Assembly: GCF_902499125.1 (NCBI RefSeq) | Contig: NZ_CABVPX010000010.1 | Coordinates: 1-64,000, forward strand | DNA length: 64,000 nt | From: Burkholderia arboris | GTDB taxonomy: Bacteria > Pseudomonadota > Gammaproteobacteria > Burkholderiales > Burkholderiaceae | Direction: 5' to 3' | In this document: in pieces, positions 1-8,773 of the stretch | How the letters are laid out: every line of letters begins with the position of its first letter | Numbering within the stretch: the stretch's first letter is position 1 | Translations under genes and position numbers: made by a program | Notes under the pieces: model-generated | What the model was told of the DNA's origin: nothing | Databases searched by the model: none | What the model saw: only the letters and a program-made list of their open reading frames with translations

Positions 1-1
1 C

Positions 2-226
2 GGCATCGGCGTCATCGGCGAATACCTCGGCCGCATCTATCACGAATCGAAGCAGCGCCCGGTCTATCTCGTGCGGCAGCGCTTCCACGCGCAGCGTGAC
101 GCAGCCGCGCATCCGGCGTCGACGCTGCTGCAGTTCCCGCTCAAGCGCCCGCACGCGGCCCGCCGCCGGACGCCACTACCCGCGGCGGTGGCCGGCCACG
201 GCGCGCGGAAAGCCTCCGCCAAGTAA
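2..226 (+). CDS. GtrB-like family 2 glycosyltransferase, C-terminal fragment
   Basis: This is the last 74 codons of a gene that begins before the window. The fragment opens with [15 protein letters not shown] followed by VYLV, the signature seen at the end of the membrane part of GtrB/DPM1-like polyprenyl-phosphate glycosyltransferases. These enzymes load a sugar onto the undecaprenyl carrier at the inner face of the cytoplasmic membrane. About 45 basic, low-complexity residues follow the signature. The next gene starts only 6 bp after the stop, which suggests co-transcription with the GT87-type membrane protein. A lipid-linked sugar donor and a GT-C acceptor enzyme would make a sensible pair. 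The substrate cannot be told. Confidence 0.75.
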   Translation, partial: GIGVIGEYLGRIYHESKQRPVYLVRQRFHAQRDAAAHPASTLLQFPLKRPHAARRRTPLPAAVAGHGARKASAK

Positions 227-232
227 CCGCGC

Positions 233-1504
233 ATGCGACGCATGGATCTCCCCCGGCAATCGGCGCGATCGGCGGCCCCTCCCCTGCGCGCCTGGCTGAC
301 ACCCCGGCGCGTCGTTGCATACAGCGCCGTCGCGCTCGCGTGCTACGCGCTACTCCTCGCACTCTGGATATCCGTCATACGTCACGCGCCCGCCACCGCC
401 CTGTCACGTCCGGGCGCCGGCTACGCGGTGTTCTGGACGGCGTCGTACGTGATGCTGCACGGCTCGCCGTGGCAAGCGTACGACTTGCCAACCTTCGCGC
501 GGCTGGCGGCCGAACTGTTCCCGCAGTTCCGCCACGAAAACTTCGTCGCGTGGCTGTACCCGCCCACCAACCTGCTGCTCGTGACGCCGCTGGCGCTGCT
601 GCCCCATGCGATCGGCTATCCGCTGTTCGTCGCGTTCGGTGTCGTCGTATTCGGTTTCGCCGCATTACGCGTATCGGGCCTCGGCGCGCTCCCCGGCGCG
701 GCACGTGCCGGCGGGATCGCGCTGGTCGCCGCTCCGTGCGTGTTCGTCACCGCGATGTTCGGGCAGAACGCGTTCCTGACCGCGTCGTGCGCGGCGCTGG
801 CCGTCCGCTGGGCGGACCGCCGGCCGATGTGGGCCGGCCTCTGCATCGGCCTGCTGTCGGCCAAGCCGCAGATGGCGCTGCTGTTCCCGTTCGTGCTGGT
901 CGCGACGCGCGCATGGCGCACGATCGCGTGGGCCGCGCTCGCCACCACCGCGTTCGCCGCGTTGAGCGTACTGATCTGCGGTGTCGAGTCGCTACACCTG
1001 TTCGTCGCCGGTACGGCGCTCGCGCGGTCGCTCCTCCTCGAGCAAGGCGTCGTGTTCTGGCTCGCGTCGCCTGCGCCATTCGCCGCCTTCCGTCTCGCGG
1101 GCCTGCCGCCTGGCATCGCGTATGCCGCGCAGGCGTGCGTCGCGGCGCTGGCGATCGCCGTCGCCTGCGTCGTATGGACGCGCTCGCGCGACGTCCGCCT
1201 GCGCGCGGCGGTGCTGGCGGTCGCGACCCTCGCGGCGAACCCGTACGTGTGGCACTACGAGCTCGCCTGGCTCGGCATCGCGATCGCGTGCATGCTGGCG
1301 GCCAGCTGGCAGGACGGCTGGCGGCGCGGCGAGCAGACCGCGATCGCGCTCATGTGGCTGCTGCCGGCCGTCGAATACCTGAACCCGTGGCTGCAATGGC
1401 CGCAGGTCGGCCCGGCCGTCACGCTGTTCACGCTGCTCGTGCTGCTGCGCCGCGCCGGCCCGGGCGCTCAAAACGCGAGGCGCGGCGGCACGTATACGCC
1501 GTAG
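233..1504 (+). CDS. GT87/DUF2029 family polytopic membrane protein
   Basis: The 423-residue protein has many hydrophobic segments, starting near residue 31 (AYSAVALACYALLLALW). It fits the DUF2029/GT87 family of GT-C glycosyltransferases, which take sugars from polyprenyl-phosphate donors. The segment around residues 100-115 (NFVAWLYPPTNLLL) and WHYELAW near residue 340 resemble conserved blocks of this family. It lies 6 bp after a GtrB-like donor-loading enzyme. Its 3' end overlaps the convergent tadG gene by 37 bp. Position 242 is a possible alternative ATG. The family call is fairly secure; substrate and product are not predictable. Confidence 0.7.
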   Translation: MRRMDLPRQSARSAAPPLRAWLTPRRVVAYSAVALACYALLLALWISVIRHAPATALSRPGAGYAVFWTASYVMLHGSPWQAYDLPTFARLAAELFPQFRHENFVAWLYPPTNLLLVTPLALLPHAIGYPLFVAFGVVVFGFAALRVSGLGALPGAARAGGIALVAAPCVFVTAMFGQNAFLTASCAALAVRWADRRPMWAGLCIGLLSAKPQMALLFPFVLVATRAWRTIAWAALATTAFAALSVLICGVESLHLFVAGTALARSLLLEQGVVFWLASPAPFAAFRLAGLPPGIAYAAQACVAALAIAVACVVWTRSRDVRLRAAVLAVATLAANPYVWHYELAWLGIAIACMLAASWQDGWRRGEQTAIALMWLLPAVEYLNPWLQWPQVGPAVTLFTLLVLLRRAGPGAQNARRGGTYTP

Positions 1505-2508
1505 TACGGCCCCACGCCGGTCGCGACGCCCGTCATCTTCACGCCGGCGACGAAATGGCCCTGGATGTACTTGGACGAGCCGCCGAGCGACACGTCGATA
1601 TGGAACGGCGCGAATGCGACGATCGGCACGGTGGTGCTGGTCGCGGTCTGCGTGACGACCGGCACCACCACCGTCGTGCCGACCGGCACCGACGCGTAGA
1701 GCGCCGTCTTCGAGCCGGTCGCGAGATTGATGCTGTCGCCGATGTTGAGCGTCGTCGGATTGCCGGTCGCCATCAGCCCCGCAATCGTCGACGTGTCGGT
1801 CGCGGTCGACTGGAACGACGTCCACTGCCCGCCCATGCACAGCAGGCCATAGATCTGACCGTTCGTGATCGAGAATTCAAACGGCTGGCCCGTCAGCGGA
1901 TTGATCAGCGGCTGGTTGGTCGCCGCGTTCCAGTACAGGTTGTACACGCACTGGTCGATCGCGACCGGAAACAGCCCGCCTGCCCCGATCCCGCCCGGCG
2001 CCGCCAGCACCGCCACCGCGGTCGCGCTGTCGGATGCGCCGGGAATCCCCAGCAGCCCGGCGAGCAGCAGCGGAATCGAGCCGCCGTTCACGCCGGGCGC
2101 GCGCGACACGGTGACCTGCACCGCCGGCACGTCGTACGTGCCGGGCGTGATGGTCGTCGGCTGCATCGACGCGGGGCTGCGCGTGACGTTCCAGTATCCG
2201 GTGGTCACCGTGCCGGTCGACAGCGCCGCACCGGCCGCCGAGTTCAGCGCGATCACACCGTTCGCCGCCGGCGCGGCCTGCGACCAGTTCACCGCACCGC
2301 CGCTCGGCGACATCATCGCATCGGCCCCGGCGAGCGCGGCCGCATCGGCCGCGTTCTGCAGCTGGTTGTTCACCGTGACCACCCACGCGATATCGATCGC
2401 CAGCGCGCCGAACGACAGCAGCGGAATCAGGAACAGCAGGAAGAACAGCGCGACCGAACCGCGCTGCCGCACGGGGCCGACCGGTTGCGTGGCGGTCACG
2501 TCATTCAT
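1468..2508 (-). CDS. tadG: TadG-like pilus-associated protein
   Basis: The protein has 346 residues. A short basic N-terminus and one transmembrane segment (VALFFLLFLIPLLSFGALAI) are followed by NQLQNAADAAALAGA, the hallmark of TadG/TadE-like pseudopilin-type membrane proteins. The large remainder looks like a secreted beta-rich domain. TadG helps anchor or assemble the Flp pilus in the envelope. It is the last gene of the tad operon. Its ATG lies 8 bp before the tadE stop, so translation is probably coupled. Its tail overlaps the convergent GT87 gene by 37 bp. Confidence 0.85.
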   Translation of the reverse strand: MNDVTATQPVGPVRQRGSVALFFLLFLIPLLSFGALAIDIAWVVTVNNQLQNAADAAALAGADAMMSPSGGAVNWSQAAPAANGVIALNSAAGAALSTGTVTTGYWNVTRSPASMQPTTITPGTYDVPAVQVTVSRAPGVNGGSIPLLLAGLLGIPGASDSATAVAVLAAPGGIGAGGLFPVAIDQCVYNLYWNAATNQPLINPLTGQPFEFSITNGQIYGLLCMGGQWTSFQSTATDTSTIAGLMATGNPTTLNIGDSINLATGSKTALYASVPVGTTVVVPVVTQTATSTTVPIVAFAPFHIDVSLGGSSKYIQGHFVAGVKMTGVATGVGPYYGVYVPPRLAF

Positions 2509-2929
2509 AGAGCATCACCGACGTCGCCGAGACCGTCACGGGGCCGGTCAGCGCGCTGAACGCGGACCCCAGCACGAGCCCCGAGTACGTGTAGGTCACG
2601 GTCACCGTCAGCGCGGTGCCCGACGTCGTGCCGTTCGCCTGCGTCACGGTCACCGCCGGTGTCGTCGCCGTGCCGCCGGTGATCAGGCTGTTCTGCATGG
2701 CGGTCTGTGCGATGCCGGCGATCTGCGTCGTGGTCAGCATCGGCACCCGCAACATGACGCCGGCGCGCGCCGCCTCGCGGCTCGCGTTCGTGATGACGGC
2801 CTTGTCGCACAGGATCAGGCTCGTGTCGATGATGCCGATCAGCACCATCAGCAGGAACGGCAGCATCAGCACGAACTCGAGGGACACGACGCCGCGCGCG
2901 CGGCGCGCGCCCGTCGCCCCGCGTGTCAT
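2501..2929 (-). CDS. tadE: TadE-like pseudopilin
   Basis: This is a 142-residue protein. Its N-terminal motif GVVSLEFVLMLPFLLMVLIG is the TadE pattern of a Glu-containing prepilin-like helix. It is followed by ITNASREAARAGV, also typical of the family. Such minor pseudopilins are processed by the TadV prepilin peptidase and help prime or stabilise the Flp pilus. The reading frame is open further upstream, but the ATG at 2929 shares ATGA with the tadD stop. That arrangement, and a family-like length, favour this start. Confidence 0.87.
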   Translation of the reverse strand: MTRGATGARRARGVVSLEFVLMLPFLLMVLIGIIDTSLILCDKAVITNASREAARAGVMLRVPMLTTTQIAGIAQTAMQNSLITGGTATTPAVTVTQANGTTSGTALTVTVTYTYSGLVLGSAFSALTGPVTVSATSVMLYE

Positions 2930-3801
2930 TTTGCAGCCCCCGCACCCGGCGGTGCGACGCCCGGTTCCAGCGCCGCGCCGGACAGTGGCGGCGGGCTGCC
3001 GGCCCCTCCGGCAACCCCTGCGCCCCCGCGCGACGCAAGCCGCGCGCGCACCGCCTGGTAAAAGCGCAGGTTGTCGGCCACCGCCGATGGGGGCAAATCC
3101 GCGGACAGCAGCTTCTTCGCCGAATCGGTGTTGCCGAGCACGCCGTACGCGAACGCGAGGTTCTGGCGCGCCTGCCACGGCGCGGACGGCAGCCCGGCGA
3201 CGTCGAGCAGCACGTTCACGCCCTCGCGCGGCCGGTTGCTCAGCACGAGCGACAGCCCAAGGTCGACGCGCAACCCCTGCGCGTCCGGATGCGCACGCAG
3301 TGCCTCGCGATACACGGCCTGCGCATCCGCATGACGCCCCTGCAGGTCGAGTACGGTACCGAGCCCTTCCGCCGCGAGCGGATGATCCGGCTGCGCGGCC
3401 AGCAGGTCGCGATAGCGCTGCGCGGCTTCGTCGAGACGGCGCTGCCGCAACGCGACGCGCGCGAGCCCGAGCCGCGGGCCGAGCTCCGCGGGCGCCTGTC
3501 GCTGCGCTTCGTCGTAGAGGATCCGCGCGCGCTCCAGATCGCCCGCGCGGTAGTTGACGTCGCCGAGCCCGAGGCGCGCCGCGAGCGAATCGGGATGCTT
3601 CGCAAGCACCTTCTCGTACAGCGTCGACGCGAGATCGACGTTGCCGCCCGCGAGCGCGCTGTCCGCGATGCGCAGCTCGGCCTGCGGGTCGTCGCTCCGG
3701 TGCGACAGCACCGGCCGCGTCTGGATGCCCGGCGTGCCGCAGCCGGCCAGTACCGGCAGTACGGCCGCGAGCGCGAACGCGCGTACGACGGATCGTGTCA
3801 T
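2926..3801 (-). CDS. tadD: TadD tetratricopeptide-repeat lipoprotein
   Basis: The 291-residue protein starts with a lipoprotein signal (LPVLAGCG, lipobox cysteine near residue 21). A chain of TPR units follows, for example AELRIADSALAGGNVDLAST and later DEAQRQAPAELGPRLGLAR. The C-terminal tail is rich in Gly, Ala and Pro. TadD is an outer-membrane-linked scaffold of the Tad secretion system and supports assembly of the secretin pore. The ATG at 3801 overlaps the tadC stop in ATGA. The open frame continues upstream inside tadC but lacks a signal peptide there. Confidence 0.85.
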   Translation of the reverse strand: MTRSVVRAFALAAVLPVLAGCGTPGIQTRPVLSHRSDDPQAELRIADSALAGGNVDLASTLYEKVLAKHPDSLAARLGLGDVNYRAGDLERARILYDEAQRQAPAELGPRLGLARVALRQRRLDEAAQRYRDLLAAQPDHPLAAEGLGTVLDLQGRHADAQAVYREALRAHPDAQGLRVDLGLSLVLSNRPREGVNVLLDVAGLPSAPWQARQNLAFAYGVLGNTDSAKKLLSADLPPSAVADNLRFYQAVRARLASRGGAGVAGGAGSPPPLSGAALEPGVAPPGAGAAK

Positions 3802-4742
3802 CTGAATACCTCGAGCAGGCGAATCGCCGCCGGGCCCGCCGCGATCAGGCAAACCGTCGGCAGGATGAACAGCATCATCGGCAGCGTGATCTTCGGCGCC
3901 AGCTTCGCGGCCCGCTCCTCGAGCGCGACGATCTGCTCGGTGCGCTCGGTGCGCGACAGCGTGCGCAGCGCCTGCGTGATCGGCGTGCCGAACCGCTGCG
4001 ATTGCGTCAGCGTGGTCGCGAGCGAGCGCGCCGACGTGAAATCGACGCGCGTCGCGAAATGCGCGAGCGTCGCGGATACGTCGCCACTCAGCGTCAGCTC
4101 GTCCGCGCATACGGTCAGCTCGTCGGCGAGCGGCGGGCAGATGCGCGACAGCTCGTGCGCGACGCGCCGGATGCCCGACGCGAGGCTGTTGCCGGCCATC
4201 GTGCAGATCACGAGCAGGTCGAGCGCGTCCGGAAAGCACGCGGCGATGATCCGCCGCCGCCGCCGGATCATCGCGCCGAGCACGTATTCAGGCACGATCA
4301 CGCCGATCACGAACGCGGCGATCATCGCCAGCGCACGGATCACGAAGTATTCGCCGAAGCGCGGAATGAGCGGGCTGAACACGATCGCGCCGCACGCGAA
4401 CAGCACGCCGCAGCTCAGCTTGATCCCGATCATCGACGACACCGCACGGCGCTCGCGAAAGCCCGCGCGCGTCAGCTGCAGGCCGAGCTTGACGCGCTGC
4501 ATCGGGTCGAGCACCGGCAGCCGTTCGCCCAGTTGCGCGAGCCGGCGCGTCAGGTCAAGGCGGACCCCGCCCGGCTGCAGCCACCCCGCCACCGGTGCAG
4601 GCGGGTGCTGCCCGGCAGCCTGCCGCACGCGCGCGGCGATCCGCTGGCGGGTACCGCCGCCGGGCGTGGCGAGCGCCACCGCGACACAGGCGAGCAGCAA
4701 CAGCAACTCGAGGCCGCGGGCGGCCAGTATCGACATCGTCAT
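3798..4742 (-). CDS. tadC: TadC inner-membrane platform protein
   Basis: The protein has 314 residues with a hydrophobic N-terminus (LELLLLLACVAVALA), further membrane segments in the middle and at the C-terminus, and a T2SSF (GspF-like) domain around residues 165-290 (FPDALDLLVICTMAGNSLAS). TadB and TadC form the inner-membrane platform on which the TadA ATPase acts to polymerise Flp pilin. The start at 4742 overlaps the tadB stop in ATGA. The same 4-bp overlap links it to tadD downstream. Confidence 0.88.
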   Translation of the reverse strand: MTMSILAARGLELLLLLACVAVALATPGGGTRQRIAARVRQAAGQHPPAPVAGWLQPGGVRLDLTRRLAQLGERLPVLDPMQRVKLGLQLTRAGFRERRAVSSMIGIKLSCGVLFACGAIVFSPLIPRFGEYFVIRALAMIAAFVIGVIVPEYVLGAMIRRRRRIIAACFPDALDLLVICTMAGNSLASGIRRVAHELSRICPPLADELTVCADELTLSGDVSATLAHFATRVDFTSARSLATTLTQSQRFGTPITQALRTLSRTERTEQIVALEERAAKLAPKITLPMMLFILPTVCLIAAGPAAIRLLEVFR

Positions 4743-5716
4743 CGCGCGGTATCCAGTCTCGAGATCTTGCGGATCACCAGCAGGCCGACCGTCAGCAACC
4801 CGGCCGCGATCGTCAGCATCGTGTGCCCCGCGGGCGTCCTGAACAGCAGCATCACGTAATCGCGGTTCACCAGGAACAGCGCGCCGATCATCACGAACGG
4901 CACCGCCGAAATGATGTTCGTCGTGATGCGCCCTTCGGCGGTCAGCGCACGGGTCTTCAGGCGGATGTCGCGGCGCGTGCGGATGATGCTCGACAGCTCG
5001 TCGAGCGTTTCGCCGAGACTGCCGCCGGTTTCGCGCTGCAGCAGCAAGTAGACGGTGAAGAACGAGAAGTCGGCGATCGTCAGCCGGTCCGCCGCCTGTG
5101 TCAGCACGTCCTTGAGATCCGCGCCGACGCGCAGGCTGTCGCCCATCGACCGGAACGTCGCACGCACCGGTTCGGCCGCACTGTCTCCGACCATGCCGAT
5201 CGCCTGCGTGACCGGAATGCCCGCGCGCACCGCCCGCACGATCACGTCGATCGCGTCCGGGAACGCTTCGAGAAAACGGATCCGGAAGCGCTCCACCAGC
5301 GCACGGTAGCTGGCGCGCATCGCGACCAGCGGCAATCCGGCGTAGATCAGCGGGCGCAGGAAGCCCGGCGGCCCGATCAGCTTCACCGCGACGATCGCCG
5401 CGATCGCGCCGGCGATCGTGCTCGTGACGACGATCTTCACGCCGCCCTTGCCGCCTACCGCGCGCACGCGCGTCACGCGGCGCTGCAGCCAGGCGCGCAG
5501 GCGACCTTGACGGCGCTCGAGGTTGAACAGCGCGACGCCGGGCGCGGCGGACCCGTGCCCGTCGCGCCCGGCGAGCAACGGCGACAGCCGGCGCATCCGC
5601 GCGCGGATGCGCTGGGCCGGCGTGTGGCTCGCGCGGTCGAACAGCGACGACAGCACGAGCCCGATCGCGAGGATCATCACGAACGCGCCGGCCGCGAACA
5701 GGTCGGCGGCCCTCAT
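4739..5716 (-). CDS. tadB: TadB inner-membrane platform protein
   Basis: This is a 325-residue paralogue of TadC. A first transmembrane helix lies near residues 8-24 (AAGAFVMILAIGLVLSSLF). A T2SSF domain (FPDAIDVIVRAVRAGIPVTQ, then RETGGSLGETLDELS) and two C-terminal membrane helices follow. It forms the pilus assembly platform with TadC. The ATG at 5716 overlaps the tadA stop in ATGA. A longer version of this frame runs back through tadA, but that part is low-complexity, Arg-rich shadow sequence and is not coding. Confidence 0.88.
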   Translation of the reverse strand: MRAADLFAAGAFVMILAIGLVLSSLFDRASHTPAQRIRARMRRLSPLLAGRDGHGSAAPGVALFNLERRQGRLRAWLQRRVTRVRAVGGKGGVKIVVTSTIAGAIAAIVAVKLIGPPGFLRPLIYAGLPLVAMRASYRALVERFRIRFLEAFPDAIDVIVRAVRAGIPVTQAIGMVGDSAAEPVRATFRSMGDSLRVGADLKDVLTQAADRLTIADFSFFTVYLLLQRETGGSLGETLDELSSIIRTRRDIRLKTRALTAEGRITTNIISAVPFVMIGALFLVNRDYVMLLFRTPAGHTMLTIAAGLLTVGLLVIRKISRLDTAR

Positions 5717-7137
5717 TGCCGGAATACCTCGGCGAGCGCATCCTCGACACCGTAATACGCGGCACGCGCCGCGAATCCCGGCCGCAACGGCGACGCCTCG
5801 AATACGCCCTTCACCGCATCGCGCGTCGTGTCGCCTTCCTGACGGAACGCGAACAGGTCCTGCGTGATGACGACCTCGCCTTCCATCCCGACGATCTCGG
5901 TGATCCGCGTCACGCGCCGCACGCCATCGCGCATCCGCTCGATCTGCACGAACAGGTGCACGGCGCTCGCGATCTGGCGCCGGATCGACAGCAACTGCAG
6001 GTTCGCGTTCGCCATCATGACCATGCTTTCGAGCCGGCTGATCGCATCGCGCGGCGAATTCGCGTGAATCGTCGTCATCGAGCCGTCGTGACCCGTGTTC
6101 ATCGCCTGCAGCACGTCGAACGCCTCGGGGCCGCGAATCTCGCCGAGGATGATGCGGTCGGGCCGCATGCGCAGCGCGTTGCGCACGAGATCGCGCTGCG
6201 AGATCCCGCCGAGCCCCTCGGTATTCTCCGGCCGCGTCTCGAGGCTGACGACGTGCGGCTGCAGCAGTTGCAGCTCGGCCGCATCCTCGATCGTCACGAT
6301 CCGTTCGTGCTGCTCGATGTGCTGCGACAGCCCATTGAGCAGCGTCGTCTTGCCCGAGCCGGTGCCGCCCGAGATCACGATGTTCAGCCGGCACGCGCAC
6401 GCGACCTTCAGCACCTGCAGCATCGGATGCGATATGTTGCCCTGCTGCGCCATCCGCGCGAGCGTGATGTCGCGCTTCGCGAACTTGCGGATCGAGATCG
6501 ACGGGCCGCGCATCGCGACCGGCGGCAGCACGACGTTCACGCGGCTGCCGTCGGCGAGTCGCGCGTCGACCATCGGGCTGCTCTCGTCGACGCGCCGCCC
6601 CACCGCCGCCGCGATCCGCTGCGCGACGCTCGCCACGTGCGCGTCGTCGCGAAACTTCAGCGCCGTGAGTTCGAGCCGGCCCGCTCGCTCGACATAAACC
6701 TGGTCGGGCCCGTTGACGAGGATGTCGGTGACCGTATCGTCGGCGAGCAGCGGCTCGATCGGCCCGACGCCGAACATGTCGTTCAGGATCGCATCGACGA
6801 TCAGCACCTGCTCGCCGGCCGTGATCTTCAGGCGCTCGCGCTCGACCGTGTGCGCGGCCACCTGCTCGATGCCCGCGCGCACCTCGTCGCGCGTCTTCAT
6901 CAGCGCCGCCGACATGTTCATCGACGCGAACACCGCACTGCGGATCGCATCGAACTTGCTCGACCGGATCAGCGCCTCGTGGGTATCGGCTGCCACCGGC
7001 GCGCGGGCCGGCGCCGACGCGGGCACCGGCACAGGCGCTGGCACGTCCACCGGGGCCGGCACGGGCTCGCGCGCCACGGCGGACGTGGCGGCCGGCTCGG
7101 GGTCCGCCGGCGGCCGGTTGCGGGTACCGAACGTCAC
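5713..7137 (-). CDS. tadA: TadA (CpaF-type) pilus secretion ATPase
   Basis: The 474-residue protein is a GspE/CpaF-type hexameric ATPase that powers Flp pilus extrusion. The N-terminal 60 residues are a Pro/Ala/Val-rich linker. The Walker A motif is SGGTGSGKTTLLNG with Lys at about residue 263. Asp-box and Walker B-like sequence follow (RPDRIILGEIRGPEAFD), together with the His-box TGHDGSMTTIHANS. I chose the GTG at 7137 because it overlaps the tadZ stop as GTGA, as the other tad junctions do. Another GTG at 7173 would add 12 residues and overlap tadZ more. Confidence 0.9.
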   Translation of the reverse strand: MTFGTRNRPPADPEPAATSAVAREPVPAPVDVPAPVPVPASAPARAPVAADTHEALIRSSKFDAIRSAVFASMNMSAALMKTRDEVRAGIEQVAAHTVERERLKITAGEQVLIVDAILNDMFGVGPIEPLLADDTVTDILVNGPDQVYVERAGRLELTALKFRDDAHVASVAQRIAAAVGRRVDESSPMVDARLADGSRVNVVLPPVAMRGPSISIRKFAKRDITLARMAQQGNISHPMLQVLKVACACRLNIVISGGTGSGKTTLLNGLSQHIEQHERIVTIEDAAELQLLQPHVVSLETRPENTEGLGGISQRDLVRNALRMRPDRIILGEIRGPEAFDVLQAMNTGHDGSMTTIHANSPRDAISRLESMVMMANANLQLLSIRRQIASAVHLFVQIERMRDGVRRVTRITEIVGMEGEVVITQDLFAFRQEGDTTRDAVKGVFEASPLRPGFAARAAYYGVEDALAEVFRQ

Positions 7138-8357
7138 GATCCCTTCCTCCACCTGGCGAACCGCGCATACCACGGCTCGGCGACGACCATCGGCTCGCCG
7201 GTGATGCCGTTCGCGAGCTGCCGGATCTGGTCGACGAAGCCATACCGCTTCGCACCTTCGATCGGCTCGCCGAGGTTCTCGGCGACGGCGAGCGTCTGCG
7301 GCTCGTGCGGCAGTTCGTGCAGCTTCGCGCCGCCGAACGCCTCTTCGAAATCGACCGGCTCGACGCGGCCCGCGACCGGCGCGAGCGGATTGTTCAGTAC
7401 CATCGACAGCAGCCGCTCGCCGGGCAGCTCCCGCACGAAACGCACGAGCCGCGCGGCCTCGTATGCGGCGTGCACCGAGCGGTCGACCACGACATGGACG
7501 AGATCGGACGCGACGAGCGCGTCCTCGAGCAGCTTGCCGGCGCTGCTTCCCACGTCAAACAGCACGTAGTGGAAACGGTCCTTCAGCATGTCGACCAGGC
7601 GCGCGACGGCCTCGTCGCCCAACGGCGCGTCGGCGCCGTACGCCAGTTCGGCGGACAGGACGTGCAACCGGTCGCCCTTCGTCACGAACATGCGCTCGAA
7701 CAACGCGTCGTCAGGGCGCTGCCCCATGTTCAGCAATTCGATCAGCCCGTTGTTGCTAGACAGCCCGAGCATCGAATTCGCGCCGCCGCCATGCAGGTTC
7801 AGGTCGACGTAGGCCACGCGTCGGCGCTTCTCGCCCGCCAGGAAGCGCGCGAGGCTCACCGTGATCGTGGTCGCGCCGACGCCGCCGCGGGCGCCGACGA
7901 AGCTGACGACCTTGCCGGTGCGCGCCTGGACGACCGATTCCGTCGCCGTCAGCGCGCGCCGCATCAACTCGACGGTCAGCGGCTTGACGATGTAGTCCTG
8001 CACGCCGATGCCGAGCAGGTTGCGAAACAGCCCGACGTCGTTCTGCGTACCGATCGCGATGACCCGCACCGACGGGTCGCACACGTCGGCGAGACGCATC
8101 AGGTCCGACACCGGCAGCACCGAATCCGACACGTCGATGATGAGTTGGCGCGGCGAACGCTCGTACTGCTGCAGCAGCCGGATCGCATCGTCGCAGGTGC
8201 CCAGCTGCAGTTGGGTGCGCGTGATCGACAGCTCCTGCGTGACGCGACGTATCACGTCGTGGCTGCCCGAATCGGATACGACCGCGACGAGATCGGCCGC
8301 GCCCGCGGACGTGGCGCGCCTGGCGTTCTGACGGTCGAGGAGGTTCATGGGCGGCAT
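7134..8357 (-). CDS. tadZ: TadZ (CpaE-type) ParA-like pilus localisation ATPase
   Basis: The protein has about 407 residues. The N-terminal half looks like a receiver-type domain (LIIDVSDSVLPVSDLMRLAD). The C-terminal half is a ParA/MinD-like ATPase with FVGARGGVGATTITVSLARF. This P-loop is deviant: the Lys expected before Thr is Ala, as known for CpaE/TadZ proteins. TadZ marks the polar site of Tad pilus assembly. Possible starts are ATG 8357, ATG 8348 and a TTG at 8381 that would overlap the upstream lipoprotein stop (TTGA). I take 8357 because a GGA-containing stretch precedes it, but the exact start is uncertain. Confidence 0.85.
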   Translation of the reverse strand: MPPMNLLDRQNARRATSAGAADLVAVVSDSGSHDVIRRVTQELSITRTQLQLGTCDDAIRLLQQYERSPRQLIIDVSDSVLPVSDLMRLADVCDPSVRVIAIGTQNDVGLFRNLLGIGVQDYIVKPLTVELMRRALTATESVVQARTGKVVSFVGARGGVGATTITVSLARFLAGEKRRRVAYVDLNLHGGGANSMLGLSSNNGLIELLNMGQRPDDALFERMFVTKGDRLHVLSAELAYGADAPLGDEAVARLVDMLKDRFHYVLFDVGSSAGKLLEDALVASDLVHVVVDRSVHAAYEAARLVRFVRELPGERLLSMVLNNPLAPVAGRVEPVDFEEAFGGAKLHELPHEPQTLAVAENLGEPIEGAKRYGFVDQIRQLANGITGEPMVVAEPWYARFARWRKGS

Positions 8358-8377
8358 CGTGATGGCATCCGGTCCGG

Positions 8378-8758
8378 TCAATGGCTGGGCGAGACGGTCG
8401 TCTGCGTTTTGCCCGGCGTCGGCACCTTCACGCGATCCTCGACGTAGCGGCGCACCGCGTCGGCCGCGGTCTGCGCGTCCGCGCCGCCGTACGGCACGGG
8501 TGCGACGAGATCCTCCGGCCGCGCGAGCATCGCCGCGAGGTTCGCGTAGGTCGCGCAGCCGAACGGCACGCCGGGCCGCGCGTACCCCGCGTCGACGAGA
8601 TGCGATGGCTGCATCAGCTTCGCGCAGTCGGGCGGCACCGCGTGCGTGCCGTCGAAGCCGATCGCACGCGCATCGGGCAGGTTGACCGGCGGCGGCGCCG
8701 ACAGGCAGCCCGCGAGCACCAGCGGTAGCAGTGCGGCAACGGTCGATCGGGTTCGCAT
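8378..8758 (-). CDS. CpaD-like small lipoprotein of the tad locus
   Basis: This is a 126-residue predicted lipoprotein with signal peptide and lipobox (LLPLVLAGCLSAPPP, Cys at residue 18). A Cys pair follows (PPDCAKLMQP and FGCATYANLAAMLARPEDLV). The second block is the conserved core of CpaD-type pilus lipoproteins: Cys, Ala, NLAxM, RPxDL. CpaD is needed for secretin function in Caulobacter-type systems. This copy is short for the family and seems to keep mainly the C-terminal core. It has a strong Shine-Dalgarno (AGGAGGAGCGC before the ATG) and sits between rcpA and tadZ. Confidence 0.72.
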   Translation of the reverse strand: MRTRSTVAALLPLVLAGCLSAPPPVNLPDARAIGFDGTHAVPPDCAKLMQPSHLVDAGYARPGVPFGCATYANLAAMLARPEDLVAPVPYGGADAQTAADAVRRYVEDRVKVPTPGKTQTTVSPSH

Positions 8759-8773
8759 GCGCGCTCCTCCTGT

